A DNA stretch of 64,000 nucleotides from the NCBI RefSeq assembly GCF_036320965.1, contig NC_092250.1, positions 18,802,617 to 18,866,616 of the forward strand, given 5' to 3'. Both the position numbers and the translations under genes were made by a program. The stretch comes from Panulirus ornatus (lineage: Eukaryota; Arthropoda; Malacostraca; Decapoda; Palinuridae). Shown one piece after another: positions 1 through 11,990 of the stretch. Positions within the stretch are counted from its first letter, which is position 1, and every line of letters starts with the position of its first letter. The notes beneath the pieces were generated by a model that saw only the letters and a program-made list of their open reading frames with translations, was not told the origin of the DNA and did not search any database.

Positions 1-1120
1 GTTATTACGGGGATATTATTGTGTGTTGTGGACACGCAGGGACGCACCCCCGGTCCTAGGGATAGCAACAGGACGCGACGCGCGCTGTGAGCACGACGGG
101 CCTGGCCTCTGTCATCTGACTGGGCCATTGATGTAAAGGTGGAGCTGTTTAAGTGTGTCTATACGAAGCCAATTGAAACTGGGATTATTATAATGCTGAC
201 ACTGGCCGTACGATGGATTGGGCGTCTTTCCTTTTCAGACTAGATTCATTGATTTACGATAGATTGTCCTGGGCTTAGAATGACATATCCTGAAGTGAAT
301 ACGAAATGATTCATTTAAAAGGGAACAAGAGAGGTAAGGGGCTTTATCTTGCATATCTGGGAGGGTCTGTGGCTATTGATGTGTCTACCTCATGCCCAAG
401 GAGCACACTATGTCGTCCAGAGACGGTGAGATCCATGATGCGGGACTCCATGAGGGGCGGTGTGTGTGTGTGTTGTTAGGGCGCATGACGCGGGGAGACG
501 TCTTGGTACTGGAGCGCTTCCATCTGCCCGCCCGCCTCCCTCACTCCCTCCCTCCCTCGTGCGTCATAGATGAAAGACCTTAATGATGTACCGTAGGGCT
601 GCTCCCAGGGGCGGACTGTGCTGCGCCTCCCTCCCTCCCTTCCTTCGTCAGGTGCTATGACGTCGTTCGTGACGTGCCTCGACTTCCGCGTTGCTCAGGA
701 ACTGGTGGATGCCTGGGTCCAGCCAGGGGCGTCATCGTTAGCCCAGTCCAGGACCCTCCTGATGGGGGTCTGGAGGTACGAACCCCGGCTCCAGCACCTG
801 GGTTCTTCCATGGTAGACGCTAATGAGGCCTGACATGCTTGAGAAATACTGTGTGTTAGTCTTACCTGCTGCGGTTACCTGGCGATTGGTACACGGAGGT
901 GATTAGGGGTGGGAGGCTCTTGATGTGAATGGATTGGGTAGTGATTATCTTGGTCATGGTTAAAGTTTGGGGTGTTGTAGTTGGTTGTAGATCAAGAGGT
1001 TGTTGTTTGTGGTAGGTTGTTGTATTGTGCTCAAACCATGTCTTATAGTAATTTACTTGTAGCTGTTTTTTTTCATTTATTTTCTATACCTCTTGATTAG
1101 GGCATTCATTTGCCCGTGAC
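1..1120. other. Unique spacer, no gene found
   Basis: Mixed-composition sequence with short CCCTCCCTCC-type runs near 541-560 and 628-645. No reading frame has recognisable protein features, and no RNA gene or mobile element was seen. Confidence 0.6.
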
Positions 1121-1508
1121 GTCTTGCCAAACAAAATAGTATTGTCTGCAGTAGACAGATATGGTATAGTTTACACTTCATGGACGTACACGCTCCACTG
1201 TCTTCACTAGACGAACGTACTGTATCATCTACATTCTGTAGACGTACGACGTATTGTTTAGACATTGTGGGCGTACTTACGGCGTTGTAGACTTGAATAC
1301 AGTACTGTAGCACCTGTGGTTGTTTGAACGTGATGTATTCTTGGTATTTTAGTGTCCGCGCATCTACAACAGTTGCAGAGTCTTCTGAAATACAGGAGTA
1401 CAGTAGATCTGTTAGCCGTATAGCTTATAGTGTAGCATATAGCAGACCATATAGCCGTTAGCACACAGCAGCATATAGCACCGAGAATATGTTCATGCAG
1501 CATATAGC
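1121..1508. repeat. Degenerate short tandem repeats
   Basis: The first half has several diverged occurrences of a GTAGACGTAC-like word (around 1151, 1207, 1237, 1258 and 1286). The second half (1437-1508) repeats CATATAGCAG-like words four or five times. It looks like old, decayed tandem duplication. Confidence 0.45.
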
Positions 1509-1567
1509 AGTGTTCTGTCCAGTTTGCATTTTCGTGATTTTTCTTATTTTTTTTAAAAATTTCCATT

Positions 1568-1591
1568 GTAAACAAACCCGTGACGTCACGG
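1568..1591. promoter_or_regulatory. Forkhead-like site next to CRE palindrome (candidate)
   Basis: GTAAACAAAC, a match to the forkhead-factor consensus, is followed by a 14-bp perfect palindrome CCGTGACGTCACGG with the CREB/ATF core TGACGTCA. The same two words occur close together at 60.83-60.86 kb. No gene is seen nearby, so a regulatory role is only a suggestion. Confidence 0.25.
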
Positions 1592-1793
1592 CTACTGTCA
1601 TGGCTAATCTATGTTCTTTTTTTCTTTCTCTGTACAGGTATGTTGGTGTTGGGACGACTGTCTTGCTGCCTGCGGTGGTGAGTACTAAGATAGACAGACA
1701 CACACACACATACAGACAGACCTTCAGAGAGATAGGCTGGGATTTTAAATGGATCTGTATCAAATCGTGAACGTTTTTTGTACGTATTTGCTC

Positions 1794-1899
<106 letters not shown>

Positions 1900-1991
1900 C
1901 AATAGTTTCGTGATAGAAGGTAATTATAGAGATTAGTTTGGGCGCCAGTCTTCCCATGGATCAAATCCGTTTTCATGTTTAAACTTGAAGG

Positions 1992-1998
<7 letters not shown>

Positions 1999-2064
<66 letters not shown>
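1999..2064. repeat. (CT)n microsatellite
   Basis: Uninterrupted CT dinucleotides, about 33 repeats. It is the complement of the (GA)n tract at 1861-1898. Confidence 0.98.
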
Positions 2065-2068
<4 letters not shown>

Positions 2069-2379
2069 AGCGAAGCTGACATAGCCACGTTGCGAGTGTT
2101 TTTATCTGTCCAAGGAACTTATAAAGACGTAATGAGGAGCGAGGAGGCATCTGTGTGTGGCGAGGAGAGGCGTCGTCGTGTGTCGGAGCCAATGGTCGTT
2201 ACGACAGGATGGTGTCGGCTAGCCTGTGAGGCTTGGACCTCACTTACAGCGTAGCCCGCTGTGCTCAGCAGATCCTAGCAGCTCCTGTGTTTATACTGCC
2301 GCTCTGGTAGTACCGTAAATTTCATTTACGGCCCCAGCCTGGCCTCCTTCGGTATAACAAGTCTTGCACTAATATGTAC

Positions 2380-2381
<2 letters not shown>

Positions 2382-2414
<33 letters not shown>
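2382..2414. repeat. (GT)n microsatellite
   Basis: Uninterrupted GT repeats, about 16 units. Confidence 0.98.
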
Positions 2415-2415
<1 letters not shown>

Positions 2416-4008
2416 TAATGCAACGCCACTTCTAATGAGAAAGACGAACAGATTGTAAACTTGCATCCCATATCTTCTGTGTAATATACACACGCCGACT
2501 TTATTAGTATAACCGTTCTCAAAATTGTTAAATGTAGTCTTAGACATTTTACATTGTTATCATCTTAACGAAACTAGTTTTAGTACCAAGGTGGACAGGT
2601 GGACAAGAATAGATTAATTTGCTTTTAGACGATTCGATCAGCCTTACGAAATAGAATATGTTCTAGTTGTTTTGATGTTGCTCGTCTTGTTAGTAATTGC
2701 TTGTTATCTTCATCTCGGGGAGCTGTTAAAGATACGTTGGAATCAGTTTAAGATTTCATTTGTCAGCTCTGTATATCTCATTATCAACATTTTAACGCGT
2801 CTCCCGTGTGAAGTGCTTCAAGGAATCTTAATGGTGATGGTCAGCAAGTTTGTAATATATTTAGATATCCAAGATAAACAACAATCAGGTATGATTTAAG
2901 AAGGAAAAACGTCTAATCTCACTTTTAAAGATCATAAATTTTTTGAAGGTTATTTATCTTCGCGTCATGTTATTTAGCAGCTGTGATTGTATCCATGAAG
3001 CAGGTAAAGATTTTGAGGATACTACGGCAAAAAAAAAAAAAAATGGCTGTATCCGTCATAGTAGAGTGTGGGAGTTGGATAATGTATTGTACTTTATGCA
3101 TTAAAGAATAATTTTAAAGCCTATTTCGGCTTCACAAACTTGGTTGCCGCCCATTGCCACGCAGCTGCCGGACGTGTGAGTTCTCGTAGTACCTTCTCTG
3201 ATTTGCTTATTGTCTCTCTCTATGAAAGGTCTTCGGACAAGCGTCTTATTGTATTGTACTTGACAGTATATTTATAATAGATATTCAGACCGAATTTAAG
3301 TTACATGATTTGTTATTGAAGTGTCCACGTACGTGTTGTGAGGCCGCGCTGTACGATATGCTCCCAAGGTCGCCTGGCATAACGTCAGTCACCTCACGAG
3401 TCAGTTGGGAAGGATGTGAGCAAGAGTGTGTCGTGTGGGCGCTCCTGTAACACGTGTGCTTGGAGTGTCGCTGTGTTAAACTGACTGTTTTGTTTTTGTG
3501 TATGATAACTTGAGGACAGGTGCAGGGGACGCTATACTGTGATACTTAGGAATTAAGAGTGGCCATTACGAAGTGAAATATATAGGAATGTATTGTAATT
3601 GACATAAGTATATATATATTGTAAGCCGAGTTATGAATGGCAATATTGTGTACATAATATGAGATTCATTGACCACCAAGAAGTACTTGCCATGTGTTAC
3701 ACAAACTACATTCCTCGTAAGATACATCCAAAACGAAACTGGAAAATTGAGTGAGCATAACTGCTGGCACCCATAGTAGGTGTCGTGTGGTGCGAGGGCA
3801 AGCAGTAGGCCATCACCTTAACCACACGTACTACCACAATGTTGCTGGAACCTAACACACAGCAAGCCCAACCAGGACCACAGCTGTACGGCTGCATTTG
3901 CGTCACATGCAATGGTAGGTTGAGCCAGCAGGATGTGGTTGTGCCCGGTCATACATGCTGCTTTAAATGTCGCCACCATCCCTGGTGGTCATCGCTGTAG
4001 CCTAAGAA
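2415..4008. other. AT-rich unique spacer
   Basis: No supported gene. It includes an A tract at 3029-3043 and a short TA run near 3609-3620. A word near 3797-3812 (AAGCAGTAGGCC) also occurs near 47309, hinting at an old dispersed repeat, but the shared stretch is too short to define one. Confidence 0.55.
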
Positions 4009-4233
4009 TTGCATTGGAGTCCCACTAGTGATGGAGATTATTTAGACTTTGTAGGTAAAGATGATGATACACTATACATGTTGAGCTCCATAACCAGGAA
4101 GTATCTTAGTCTAACACAAGAGGATGTTTACCTGGACGAAGTATGTACACAGGTGTCTACAGATAAATCCATCCCGATTTCTTTTTGTTCCACTTTGGAT
4201 GATGTAACATTACCTTGCCTAAATCTTACTTAA
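4009..4233 (+). pseudogene. Possible hAT transposase C-terminal fragment
   Basis: A 74-codon frame in mixed-composition sequence. Its middle reads DDDTLYMLSSITRKYLSL, which resembles the hAT-family dimerisation region (a hydrophobic segment, then an aromatic/RKYLS-type motif, then a V..E.. segment). The end (TLDDVTLPCLNL) fits the place where hAT proteins have a 'V..L.FL' motif. The conserved SER..S signature expected after the YLS motif is not intact, and stops interrupt the frame upstream. If real, it is a decayed tail of a cut-and-paste transposon; it could equally be a chance frame. This is pattern recognition by eye only. Confidence 0.25.
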
Positions 4234-6610
4234 ATGCATTCTTACTAGTAGTTTACTTTGTTATTCTTCTGTATAACAGTACAAAAAGCATTCATGTTAT
4301 GACAAGCAAGATGTACGTGCGTTAGTTGGTGTGGAGGGTGATTTAAAGCTTGTGCCCGCCGATGCGCGTTTGTTTGTTTGTTTTTGTGTGGTGAGAAGCG
4401 CCATAACTTTTCCCTCATCTTGAAAAACAGATTATTACATCCCCTTCTGAACACAGGTGACTTCTAAGCTTTCTCACTGTTCTCTAGTTGCTTTGACGTG
4501 TAATTTCCAGTACCCGTCTCCTGTTGTTAGCTTAAGTATCTATAATGTCTGCCAACATGGCCGGTTTGGTTTTCGCCCGGCGAGAGCTGCTGGAGGTATC
4601 CTTTCCTACAAAACTAATTTCTCTCTATCGTCTGAGGCTTGGGGGAACCCCATGACGTAGCCCATGATATTTGTTTAGCGTTTCTCAGGATCTGGTCTTC
4701 AGACTCCCTTATGCCGCCTTTTCTCACTGTTCCTTCTTTCTTCTTTTATCATTTTTTTTATTCTTGTTCGCTAGTTTTCCGTAATAGTTGATGAATCAGT
4801 CTCTCATTCTTCCCCACCGGCAACCCAACTCCTCGATAACCACTGTTATCAGAGTTGTGGGGAACTGTTGGCCATTTCACCTGATTATATGCAGAATAAA
4901 TATAACATTCATATCTCCTTGTGTCCGATAAATTGTCACTTGAAGATTTCGTAAGTGTTCGAGAGAATGACTGGCGGAATAATATTTCTTATTTTTCGAT
5001 TCAGTTTAACCTTGTACATGATCGGGTGTGCCACGTCGTATGGGAAAGTTTAGCATGGTTTAGAATGTGAACAGAATTATTATCAATGATTATTAACTAT
5101 ATTAACATTATTACATGGCTGTATAACGTTCATAGGTGATTGTAGTTAGGGGTTAAGCATCGTTTAGACAGTGGATGATCGGCAACACCAGACGACACCG
5201 TACAACGCCCACTATGGTGGAGGTTCAGTATGGGTGTGAGTTATGGACGTGGGCCCGGGTCACAGAGGACACATCATGGGATGGGTTCTTCAACGTCATT
5301 ATCTTGTTGCATCTTCCCCGTGGTGGATCCTTTACTTGTACTAACACGGCTTTTTACTCTTTTGATGAAGTGTTATGTCCAAGATATCAGCATTATGTCG
5401 TGGGTAACATTAAAGTATTAACGAGTCTGTCATTCTCTAGAAAGTTTAGCGACAAAAAGCGGACGAAATTGGCCCGTGTAGAAAGTGGTTCATGCCAGTC
5501 ATGTCGCGTAGGTTATTATATCCGATCAGTTTTGTTATAATCTTGGTGGAATGACCATCTTCACACAATGATGCATTCACTGAAATTATCTCTCCTGTAG
5601 CCTATGCATGATTAACAAGTATTCACAAGTTGATATCAATTTTGATGTAACATTTGGGTTCTCGATAAGATCAGACTTGGTTGAGGCTAGTCATTTATCT
5701 ATTTTGGAAACTGTATTCGTGATTACATTATTCTCCTCATGGTTTAAGGGCTGTAAAACTGATTTTAGAACTGTACGACTCAAGTAACATTTTATTCCCA
5801 GAAATTGGCTCTGAAATCATGTAAATATTTTATCATATTTGTCGTTATAACCTAAATATTATTTGTCAGAGTTGGTGTTGATAGTGATGTAGGAGGCGTT
5901 TGGCATGGTAGGGGCGATGCTTGCTATGTATGCTGTCCTGGCGAGGCCAGTGTGTGGTGCAGACTTAATGGACCTTGCAGTATTTATATTGATTACGGGT
6001 TTGTTTTGATAATCGACACCTGTTAAGAAAGACTTCTTCGCCTTGTATCTTACTTGACATGGAAGATAAGTTAAAGGTTCAGTAACTAGTTTGTGGTTAT
6101 TGGGCGAACAGTATATATATTACACTTGAAAATTATAAGATTTTGCATTATCTGCATATGAGATTAATGATGTGTTTGATCTTCGTCACATTAATAGGAT
6201 CTTTCGAACCAAGCGAAGTGGTTATCAGTACATTATAATTTCGAGAATTTTTTGCCTTACTCTTTTGTACACGCGTGATAATGGCAAGTTGACTGTGATA
6301 CACAACCGTGAGTTTAGAGAAGGGTCGCCGTTTCCCGTGTGTGCTTTGTGCTTTGTGTCGCTCTTGTCTTTGTTACTGTCGTTGTAAGGAATGTGTGTGT
6401 GTGTGACGCATAGAAGTGCGGATGTCTTCTGCCGAGGGATGGTCACATGAATCATGCTGTTGCTGTATAATTATTTTTTTAACCTTTTTTTTTTTACCGT
6501 TTTGATTATTTTAACATTATGGTTTACTCCTCAGACAATGCACACAACGTTAGTGTTACCAAATTTTAAATGTTTTTTACATTTAGCAAAAATATAGCGA
6601 TAATCGAATG

Positions 6611-6611
<1 letters not shown>
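4234..6611. other. AT-rich unique spacer
   Basis: No supported gene or repeat. A 121-codon frame at 5175-5540 has varied composition but no recognisable domain, and nothing around it suggests splicing or a promoter. A short GT run lies near 6391-6404. Confidence 0.5.

Positions 6612-6673
<62 letters not shown>
6612..6673. repeat. (TA)n microsatellite
   Basis: About 31 uninterrupted TA units. Confidence 0.98.
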
Positions 6674-6677
<4 letters not shown>

Positions 6678-7774
6678 GTAGGAGACATACTGAGATGTAG
6701 CTCAACCGAGGAGTTTTTCTGGTGGTTTTAGTATACCGTATTTTTATCAGTTTTTAGACTTTTCTCCAGATTTTATAGTATTTATTGTGTACTCTAATGG
6801 TATGTCCAATGATTTATTACGAATTATAGGAAAAGCTGGAATTGTCATTGTAATATATTGAATGTTGATAGAGCTTTTGCCATTGTATCGCCTGCGTAGC
6901 ATAGCAGACAGGGTTCACATTGTCTTGCAACCGTTGTTGGATATCACGCCGTGGGGTACTCAAGACATTGCATAACCGCCAACGCTTCAAACCATAACCC
7001 TTGTACCGTTGTTCCCCAGCAAGTGAAAGAGATTTTTATAAGACCTAATAACCCAGATTTGAATTTGAGTTCTTCCACTTGATATATAAGTTTGATCTTA
7101 TTTCATATTTTGAAGGAAATTCCACATCAGCCCATAAAACGTAGCAACACTTTTTTTTTCTAAACTGTATTTCTATCCATTCTTATTTCATTTCCATTAA
7201 CTATTGTACAATGTAGTTCTTGGAACACCAAAATGTATAGGATGATATCGTACAGGAATAAAAGAAGAAATGAATGGCATAGATGAACACAGCTAGATGT
7301 AAACTCTCTTTTTTTTTCCCGCGTGCTTGATCACAGGATACGAGAAATGCGTGGGTTGTGAGGGAGAAGATCCGCGACCGTTCTTGGAGGGCGGGAGAGT
7401 TGCGCAAGTGGATCGCTTAGGCGAACTCTTTATGGCGGGCGAGTCTGTTTCTGTCATCACACGCTGAAGAGGATATTGCTGCTCCCTCCTCCCCACCCCA
7501 ACCCCCGGGCCTACTCGACTCTACTCCGGGTTGAGTTTGACCGTGTTTGCCGGAGATCTCTGTGGGTGCACGGTACTATAAGTAGAATTGTGGGCTGAAA
7601 AGTTTTCATTCCGTGTTTATCTAGTTAGGTATCACTTTTTTTTCTTTTTTTTTTTACACTTACAGAACTTGTACTTCCTCATTGTTGGTGGATGACTGTC
7701 GCTTGGTTCTTTACATATAATTATGCTGATGTATGTATCGTATGGTTGGGCGAGAAAATGCTGGGTGAACCCAT

Positions 7775-7807
<33 letters not shown>

Positions 7808-8041
7808 GACCCCTTGATTCGCTGGGGAAAATTGGTGTTTTCTAAGACATTTGCAAAAACCGTGAATGTAGTTTTTGACTTGTGTTGTATATCATTTGGT
7901 CTTGTCCCCTCGTTAACGCTGAATGTGTGTTAAGTCTCGGCGCGCTCACTCATTGCCTCAGTGTCAGCTGGTTTTTGCAATTACTGTAGTTCTTGCATGT
8001 TTTTCTCAGGTCGTTATCACATAATGACTGTTTTACCCGTG

Positions 8042-8045
<4 letters not shown>
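6674..8045. other. Unique spacer with pyrimidine tracts
   Basis: No gene seen. T-rich tracts lie near 7151-7161, 7310-7320 and 7637-7656, and a (CTC)n run turning into poly-C lies at about 7776-7808. Confidence 0.55.

Positions 8046-8114
<69 letters not shown>
8046..8114. repeat. (TA)n microsatellite at the left edge of the foldback element
   Basis: About 34 TA units ending directly at the left arm of the inverted-repeat element. Confidence 0.98.
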
Positions 8115-8116
<2 letters not shown>

Positions 8117-8357
8117 TTCTTTTCTTTCATACTATTCGCCATTTCCCGCATTAGCGAGGTAGCGTTGAGAACAGAGGACTGGGGCCTTGAGGGAATATCC
8201 TCACCTGGGCCCCTTCTCTGTTCCCCCTTTTGGAAAATTAAAAAAAAAAAAAAAGTGAGAGGGGAGGATTTCCAGCCCCCGCTCCCTCCCCTTTTAGTCG
8301 CCTTCTACGACACGCAGGGAATACGTGGGAAGTATTCTTTCTCCCCTATCCCCAGGG

Positions 8358-8418
<61 letters not shown>

Positions 8419-8652
8419 CCCTGGGAATAGGGGAGAAAGAATACTTCCCACGTATTCCCTGCATGGCGTGGAAGGCGACTATAAGGGGAGGGAGCGTAGT
8501 CTGGACATCCTTCCCTCTCGTTTATAACTTATCAAAAAAAAGGGGGGGGGGGAACAGAGAACGGGGCCAAGGGAGGATATTCCCTCAAAAGCTCAGTCCT
8601 CTGTTCTTAACGCTACCTCGCTAATGCGGGAAATGGCGAATATGTATGAAAA

Positions 8653-8660
<8 letters not shown>
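8115..8660. mobile_element. Large foldback (inverted-repeat) element
   Basis: The left arm (about 8115-8358) and right arm (about 8415-8660) are inverted copies of each other with scattered mismatches. Matching blocks include the outer ends (TTCGCCATTTCCCGC with CGAGGTAGCG against its reverse complement), AACAGAGGACTG against CAGTCCTCTGTT, and GGGAAGTATTCTTTC against GAAAGAATACTTCCC beside the centre. The centre is a (TA)n tract at 8359-8414, and (AT)n tracts adjoin both outer ends. There is no coding capacity. Poly-A/poly-G interruptions lie in the arms (8239-8254, 8534-8552). It resembles a non-autonomous foldback or MITE-like element. I believe related sequence is common in decapod genomic DNA, but I cannot cite or test that here. 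Confidence 0.85.
8359..8414. repeat. (TA)n at the centre of the foldback element
   Basis: About 27 TA units exactly between the two arms. TA repeats are self-complementary, so they would extend the hairpin. Confidence 0.97.

Positions 8661-8720
<60 letters not shown>
8661..8720. repeat. (AT)n microsatellite at the right edge of the foldback element
   Basis: About 30 AT units directly after an A tract that ends the right arm. Confidence 0.98.
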
Positions 8721-8724
<4 letters not shown>

Positions 8725-9799
8725 TATAGATTTCCAACCATCGTTCATTAGTTACCGCTCGTACGTTGCCACAATGTAGCGAGACTGGTTCATATTGAAT
8801 CATAAGTAACAGAGGGAGACTTTGGGTTTGCAACCTTATGAAGATGATCTCGGGATGAAAGCATGTTTACCGTTAGGTCTGTGTGTCACAGCAAGTTCTT
8901 GTCAGCTGGGTCTGACCCTTGTTGGCATGCGAGGTATCTGTCATGGAGCTCTTAATACTTGTAGCAGCTGAGGACTTGGGAGTGCGTTCCGTCGTCTACA
9001 TCCTAGGTGGTTCGTTCCACTCATTCCGCTTGGTTATCTTCTCGGTAGTCTGTGTTAATGTTGTGTAAGTCATACTGAAAGTATTTTTCCCCACCCCAGC
9101 TTGATTTGCATGGATAGCAGGGAATGTTATAATATTTTATGTGTGTTCGGCTTTTTCGCTGCTTTGCTTGCTTTGTTACGCTTGTTAATCCTGGTTTTTT
9201 TTTTTCTGAGATTCCTATGTTTTGTTTGCCATGTTTGTCCATATTGCTTTGTTCTGTTTAATGCAACTTGCTTCGATCTGTTCGTGGAGCTTGTTTTGTT
9301 CTGTTGTAGTGTACATTTTTAGTATATATTGCCATGTTCTCTTAGTCCTCCTTGTCATTTACACTATATACCCACCTCAGTGAATGCAGACTTCCAGCAG
9401 CGAACAGTCTGATAAACCAGGCCCTCGCTTGCGTTCGAAGACTGAATCGCAGGGATAGAGGGCTCCCCCCCCTCACCCCCTACCGCTGTAAGTGTGATGC
9501 GGGTAAACGTGGACGAGTCTGTCATTTTTTTCAGTTGTAGTGGTAGGTAGTGGCAGTAGTAGGAGGTAGTGGGAGCGATAGTGGTAGTGGTAACTAGTTG
9601 CTGTGAGCAGACCAGACAGACTGCTCTTCCCACGCCCTCGAGCCGCCCTTTACCCACTCAGTATTACTTCCCCACGCCCTCAAGAGCTGCCTTCCCCACG
9701 CCCTTCCCCACAGACATAACCGTTCGTCTCCATAACCCGTCACGTCCGTGTGGTGGATGGTTGTAACGCAACGCCTTCACTGGTGTTGGTTACGTTACG

Positions 9800-9803
<4 letters not shown>
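8721..9803. other. Unique spacer
   Basis: No supported gene. A T-rich segment at 9150-9330 is low in complexity. A GGTAGT-rich stretch runs from 9540 to 9600, followed by a small cluster of CCCCACGCCCT-like words (9628-9710). Confidence 0.55.

Positions 9804-9846
<43 letters not shown>
9804..9846. repeat. (GT)n microsatellite
   Basis: About 21 uninterrupted TG/GT units. Confidence 0.98.
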
Positions 9847-9849
<3 letters not shown>

Positions 9850-10019
9850 CCTAACGCTTCTTTTCGTCTTTAATTTACGCTCTTTCCTCCATTTTTCCTT
9901 CCCCTTCAGTAGTGTCTCTCTGATCTCTCCTCATCATTCGGTATTTGTGTCATTTAGTGTTCATTCGCTCATCGATCTGTTGTTCTTCCGGTGTGCGCCA
10001 CATTGCTGCAGCTGCACAA

Positions 10020-10105
10020 GGCCAGGCCAGGGCGTCGGCGGCGGGGGCGGGGGCGTGATAGCTCAGTAACAGCATCCGGACGGTGGTGGGGCGGGTCAGC
10101 CGGCT
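10020..10105. promoter_or_regulatory. GC-box-rich patch (candidate)
   Basis: GGGGCGGGGGCG at about 10040-10053 and GGGGCGGGTC at 10088-10097 are GC-box-like, within a locally CpG-rich 90 bp. No initiator, TATA box or downstream reading frame supports a real promoter. Confidence 0.15.
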
Positions 10106-10212
10106 GCCGGCTACATAACTGAGGCAGCCAACCTTCAGAGCGGGTCCCTGGACACCCCCATACCCCGATCATAAGCGTGTTTACATCGTCACTGATGCTT
10201 CCCCGTCTTGAA

Positions 10213-10470
10213 CATGTTTTAAGAGTAGGTCTTGATACATATGTAGTTACATGTTTAAGAGTAGGTCTTGATACATATGTAGTTACATGTTTAAGAGTAG
10301 GTCTTGATACATATGTAGTTACATGTTTAAGAGTAGGTCTTGATACATATGTAGTTACATATTTAAGAGTAGGTCTTGATACATATGTAGTTACATGTTT
10401 AAGAGTAGGTCTTGATACATATGTAGTTACATGTTTTAAAAGTATGTCTTGATACATATGTAGTTACATG
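10213..10470. repeat. 36-bp minisatellite, about 7 copies
   Basis: The 36-bp unit contains GAGTAGGTCTTGATACATATG and is nearly identical across copies. The first and last copies each carry an extra T, and the last copy has two or three base changes, the usual edge divergence of arrays homogenised by unequal exchange. Because 36 is a multiple of 3, both strands show open frames across it; these are not genes. Confidence 0.96.
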
Positions 10471-11116
10471 TGATGGTCGTTAAGTAATATATCGTTTAGA
10501 GAGAAATGATTTTATCATTCAGGTTTATCAGTATCAGACCCGACTGTACTGTCGTTAATATTCCTGGCTCTCGTACATATGCAGATACGTTGGCTCACTT
10601 TGTATTAACTACTCTATTGTTTAAGAGTGGAATAAATTTACTTTCCATTGTACTGTAACCATTGTCTGGCCGCCCATAATCACGGACGGTCGAGAATCCT
10701 AACCATTGTGGGTTATTTTCGTCGTTTCTCTCCTTTTCGTTGTATATGATAAATTCGCAGGTTTTTATGCCAGGGAAAGGAAGTGGAAAAAGGACGTACG
10801 CCGTGTGTTCTGCTTTGCGTCACCGCCCACACCACGGGTCAGAGGGCACCTTCCATCACCCGCTTGTCTAAGAGGCGTGAAAGGGTTTAATAAGCCCAGC
10901 TCTATTAGTATTCATTTTGGTCGTCTTTATCATACATGCATGTATACTTTCCTACGTGTGCGGCGACTTTTCTCAGCTATGTATTATCAGGAACATATGG
11001 CTGCGATACAAACAGATAGATAATCATACATGTATACGTTAATGGTACCGGTATGTATGAATCGTGTGTCGGTATGTTGATCATGTGTGTGTTTTTTGTA
11101 GTTTAATCTTGTCCAA
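10471..11116. other. Unique spacer
   Basis: No recognisable gene. A 105-codon frame at 10706-11023 has a hydrophobic start but no known domain. Confidence 0.5.
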
Positions 11117-11214
11117 AGAGAAGGGGCCAAGTGAGGATTTCCCTCAAAGGCTCAGTCCTCTGTTCTTAACGCTACCTCGCTAACGTGGGAAATGGCGAAT
11201 AGTAGAAAAAAGAA

Positions 11215-11216
<2 letters not shown>
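11117..11216 (+). mobile_element. Half copy of the 8.1-kb foldback element
   Basis: This repeats the outer part of the right arm of the 8.1-8.7 kb element: GAGAAGGGGCCAAG, CAGTCCTCTGTTCTTAACG, CTACCTCGCTAACG, then GGGAAATGGCGAATA. As at 8.66 kb, it ends in A-rich sequence followed at once by a long (TA)n tract. The inner part of the arm and the opposite arm are missing. Confidence 0.88.

Positions 11217-11217
<1 letters not shown>

Positions 11218-11290
<73 letters not shown>
11218..11290. repeat. (TA)n microsatellite
   Basis: About 36 TA units abutting the end of the half foldback copy. Confidence 0.98.
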
Positions 11291-11293
<3 letters not shown>

Positions 11294-11399
11294 GTTTTTA
11301 ATGCTTTGTTTTATGTTGGTGAAATATGAATAAAAAGAAATATTAATACGTTTCCTGTCGTAGTTGTTGAGGTAAGACAATATAGAGGACAAGGACAGC

Positions 11400-11990
11400 A
11401 GCAGGGTGTGTGTTGGGAGGGAGGCATAAGGGTGACGGGTGTAGGATAGGTGGCCATTAGGATTAGCTGATTGAGTTCATTATTATCTTGGGATAGTTAC
11501 AAGGCCTGGGTTATAGTATATTACCCTGGGGGAGGTATAAAGGCTTAGGAGTAAATCCTATTACCTTGGGGTTAAGTATAGGGTATTAAATATTATTATC
11601 CCGAGGTATGTACTGGGGATTAGGATTATCCCGAGGTATGTACTGGGGATTCGGATTACCCCGAGGTAGGTACTGGGGATTCGGATTACCCCGAGGTAGG
11701 TAATGGGGATTAGGATTACCCCGAGGTAGGTAATGGGGATTAGGATTACCCCGAGGTAGGTACTGGGGATTAGGATCATCCTGAGGTAGGTACTGGAGAT
11801 TAGGATTACCCTGGGGTATTTACTGGGATCAGGGCAGATCTTATTACACTAGGGCAGGAACTGGGGGGATGGAATAAACTTTATTATCCTGGGGTGGTTG
11901 CAGGGGATTGGGGTAAATCTTATTTTCTTTGGGGTAAGTATAGACCATTAGGGTAAATCTTGTGTTACCCTGGGGGGTTATAGATGCTGG
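11400..11990. repeat. 30-bp minisatellite with decayed flanks
   Basis: The core at about 11595-11830 has roughly eight 30-bp units containing ACCCCGAGGTAGGTACTGGG. Older, more diverged units (ATTACCCTGGGG-type words) extend on both sides. The 30-bp period keeps the reverse frame open; this is a repeat, not a gene. Confidence 0.9.

Noticed and set aside
5175..5540. 121-codon frame of varied composition
   Set aside because: No recognisable domain, no promoter or splice context; a frame this long is not unexpected by chance in 64 kb.
7961..8527. 188-codon frame with YIYIYI runs
   Set aside because: It spans the (TA)n tracts and the foldback element arms; there is no domain and the sequence is explained by the repeat.
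10177..10457. Frames of 91 and 162 codons with 12-residue repeats
   Set aside because: Caused by the 36-bp minisatellite on both strands.
10213..10470. CRISPR-like regular repeats (also 55965-56162 and 13541-13650)
   Set aside because: Units are directly adjacent, without unique spacers, and the sequence is eukaryotic; these are minisatellites.
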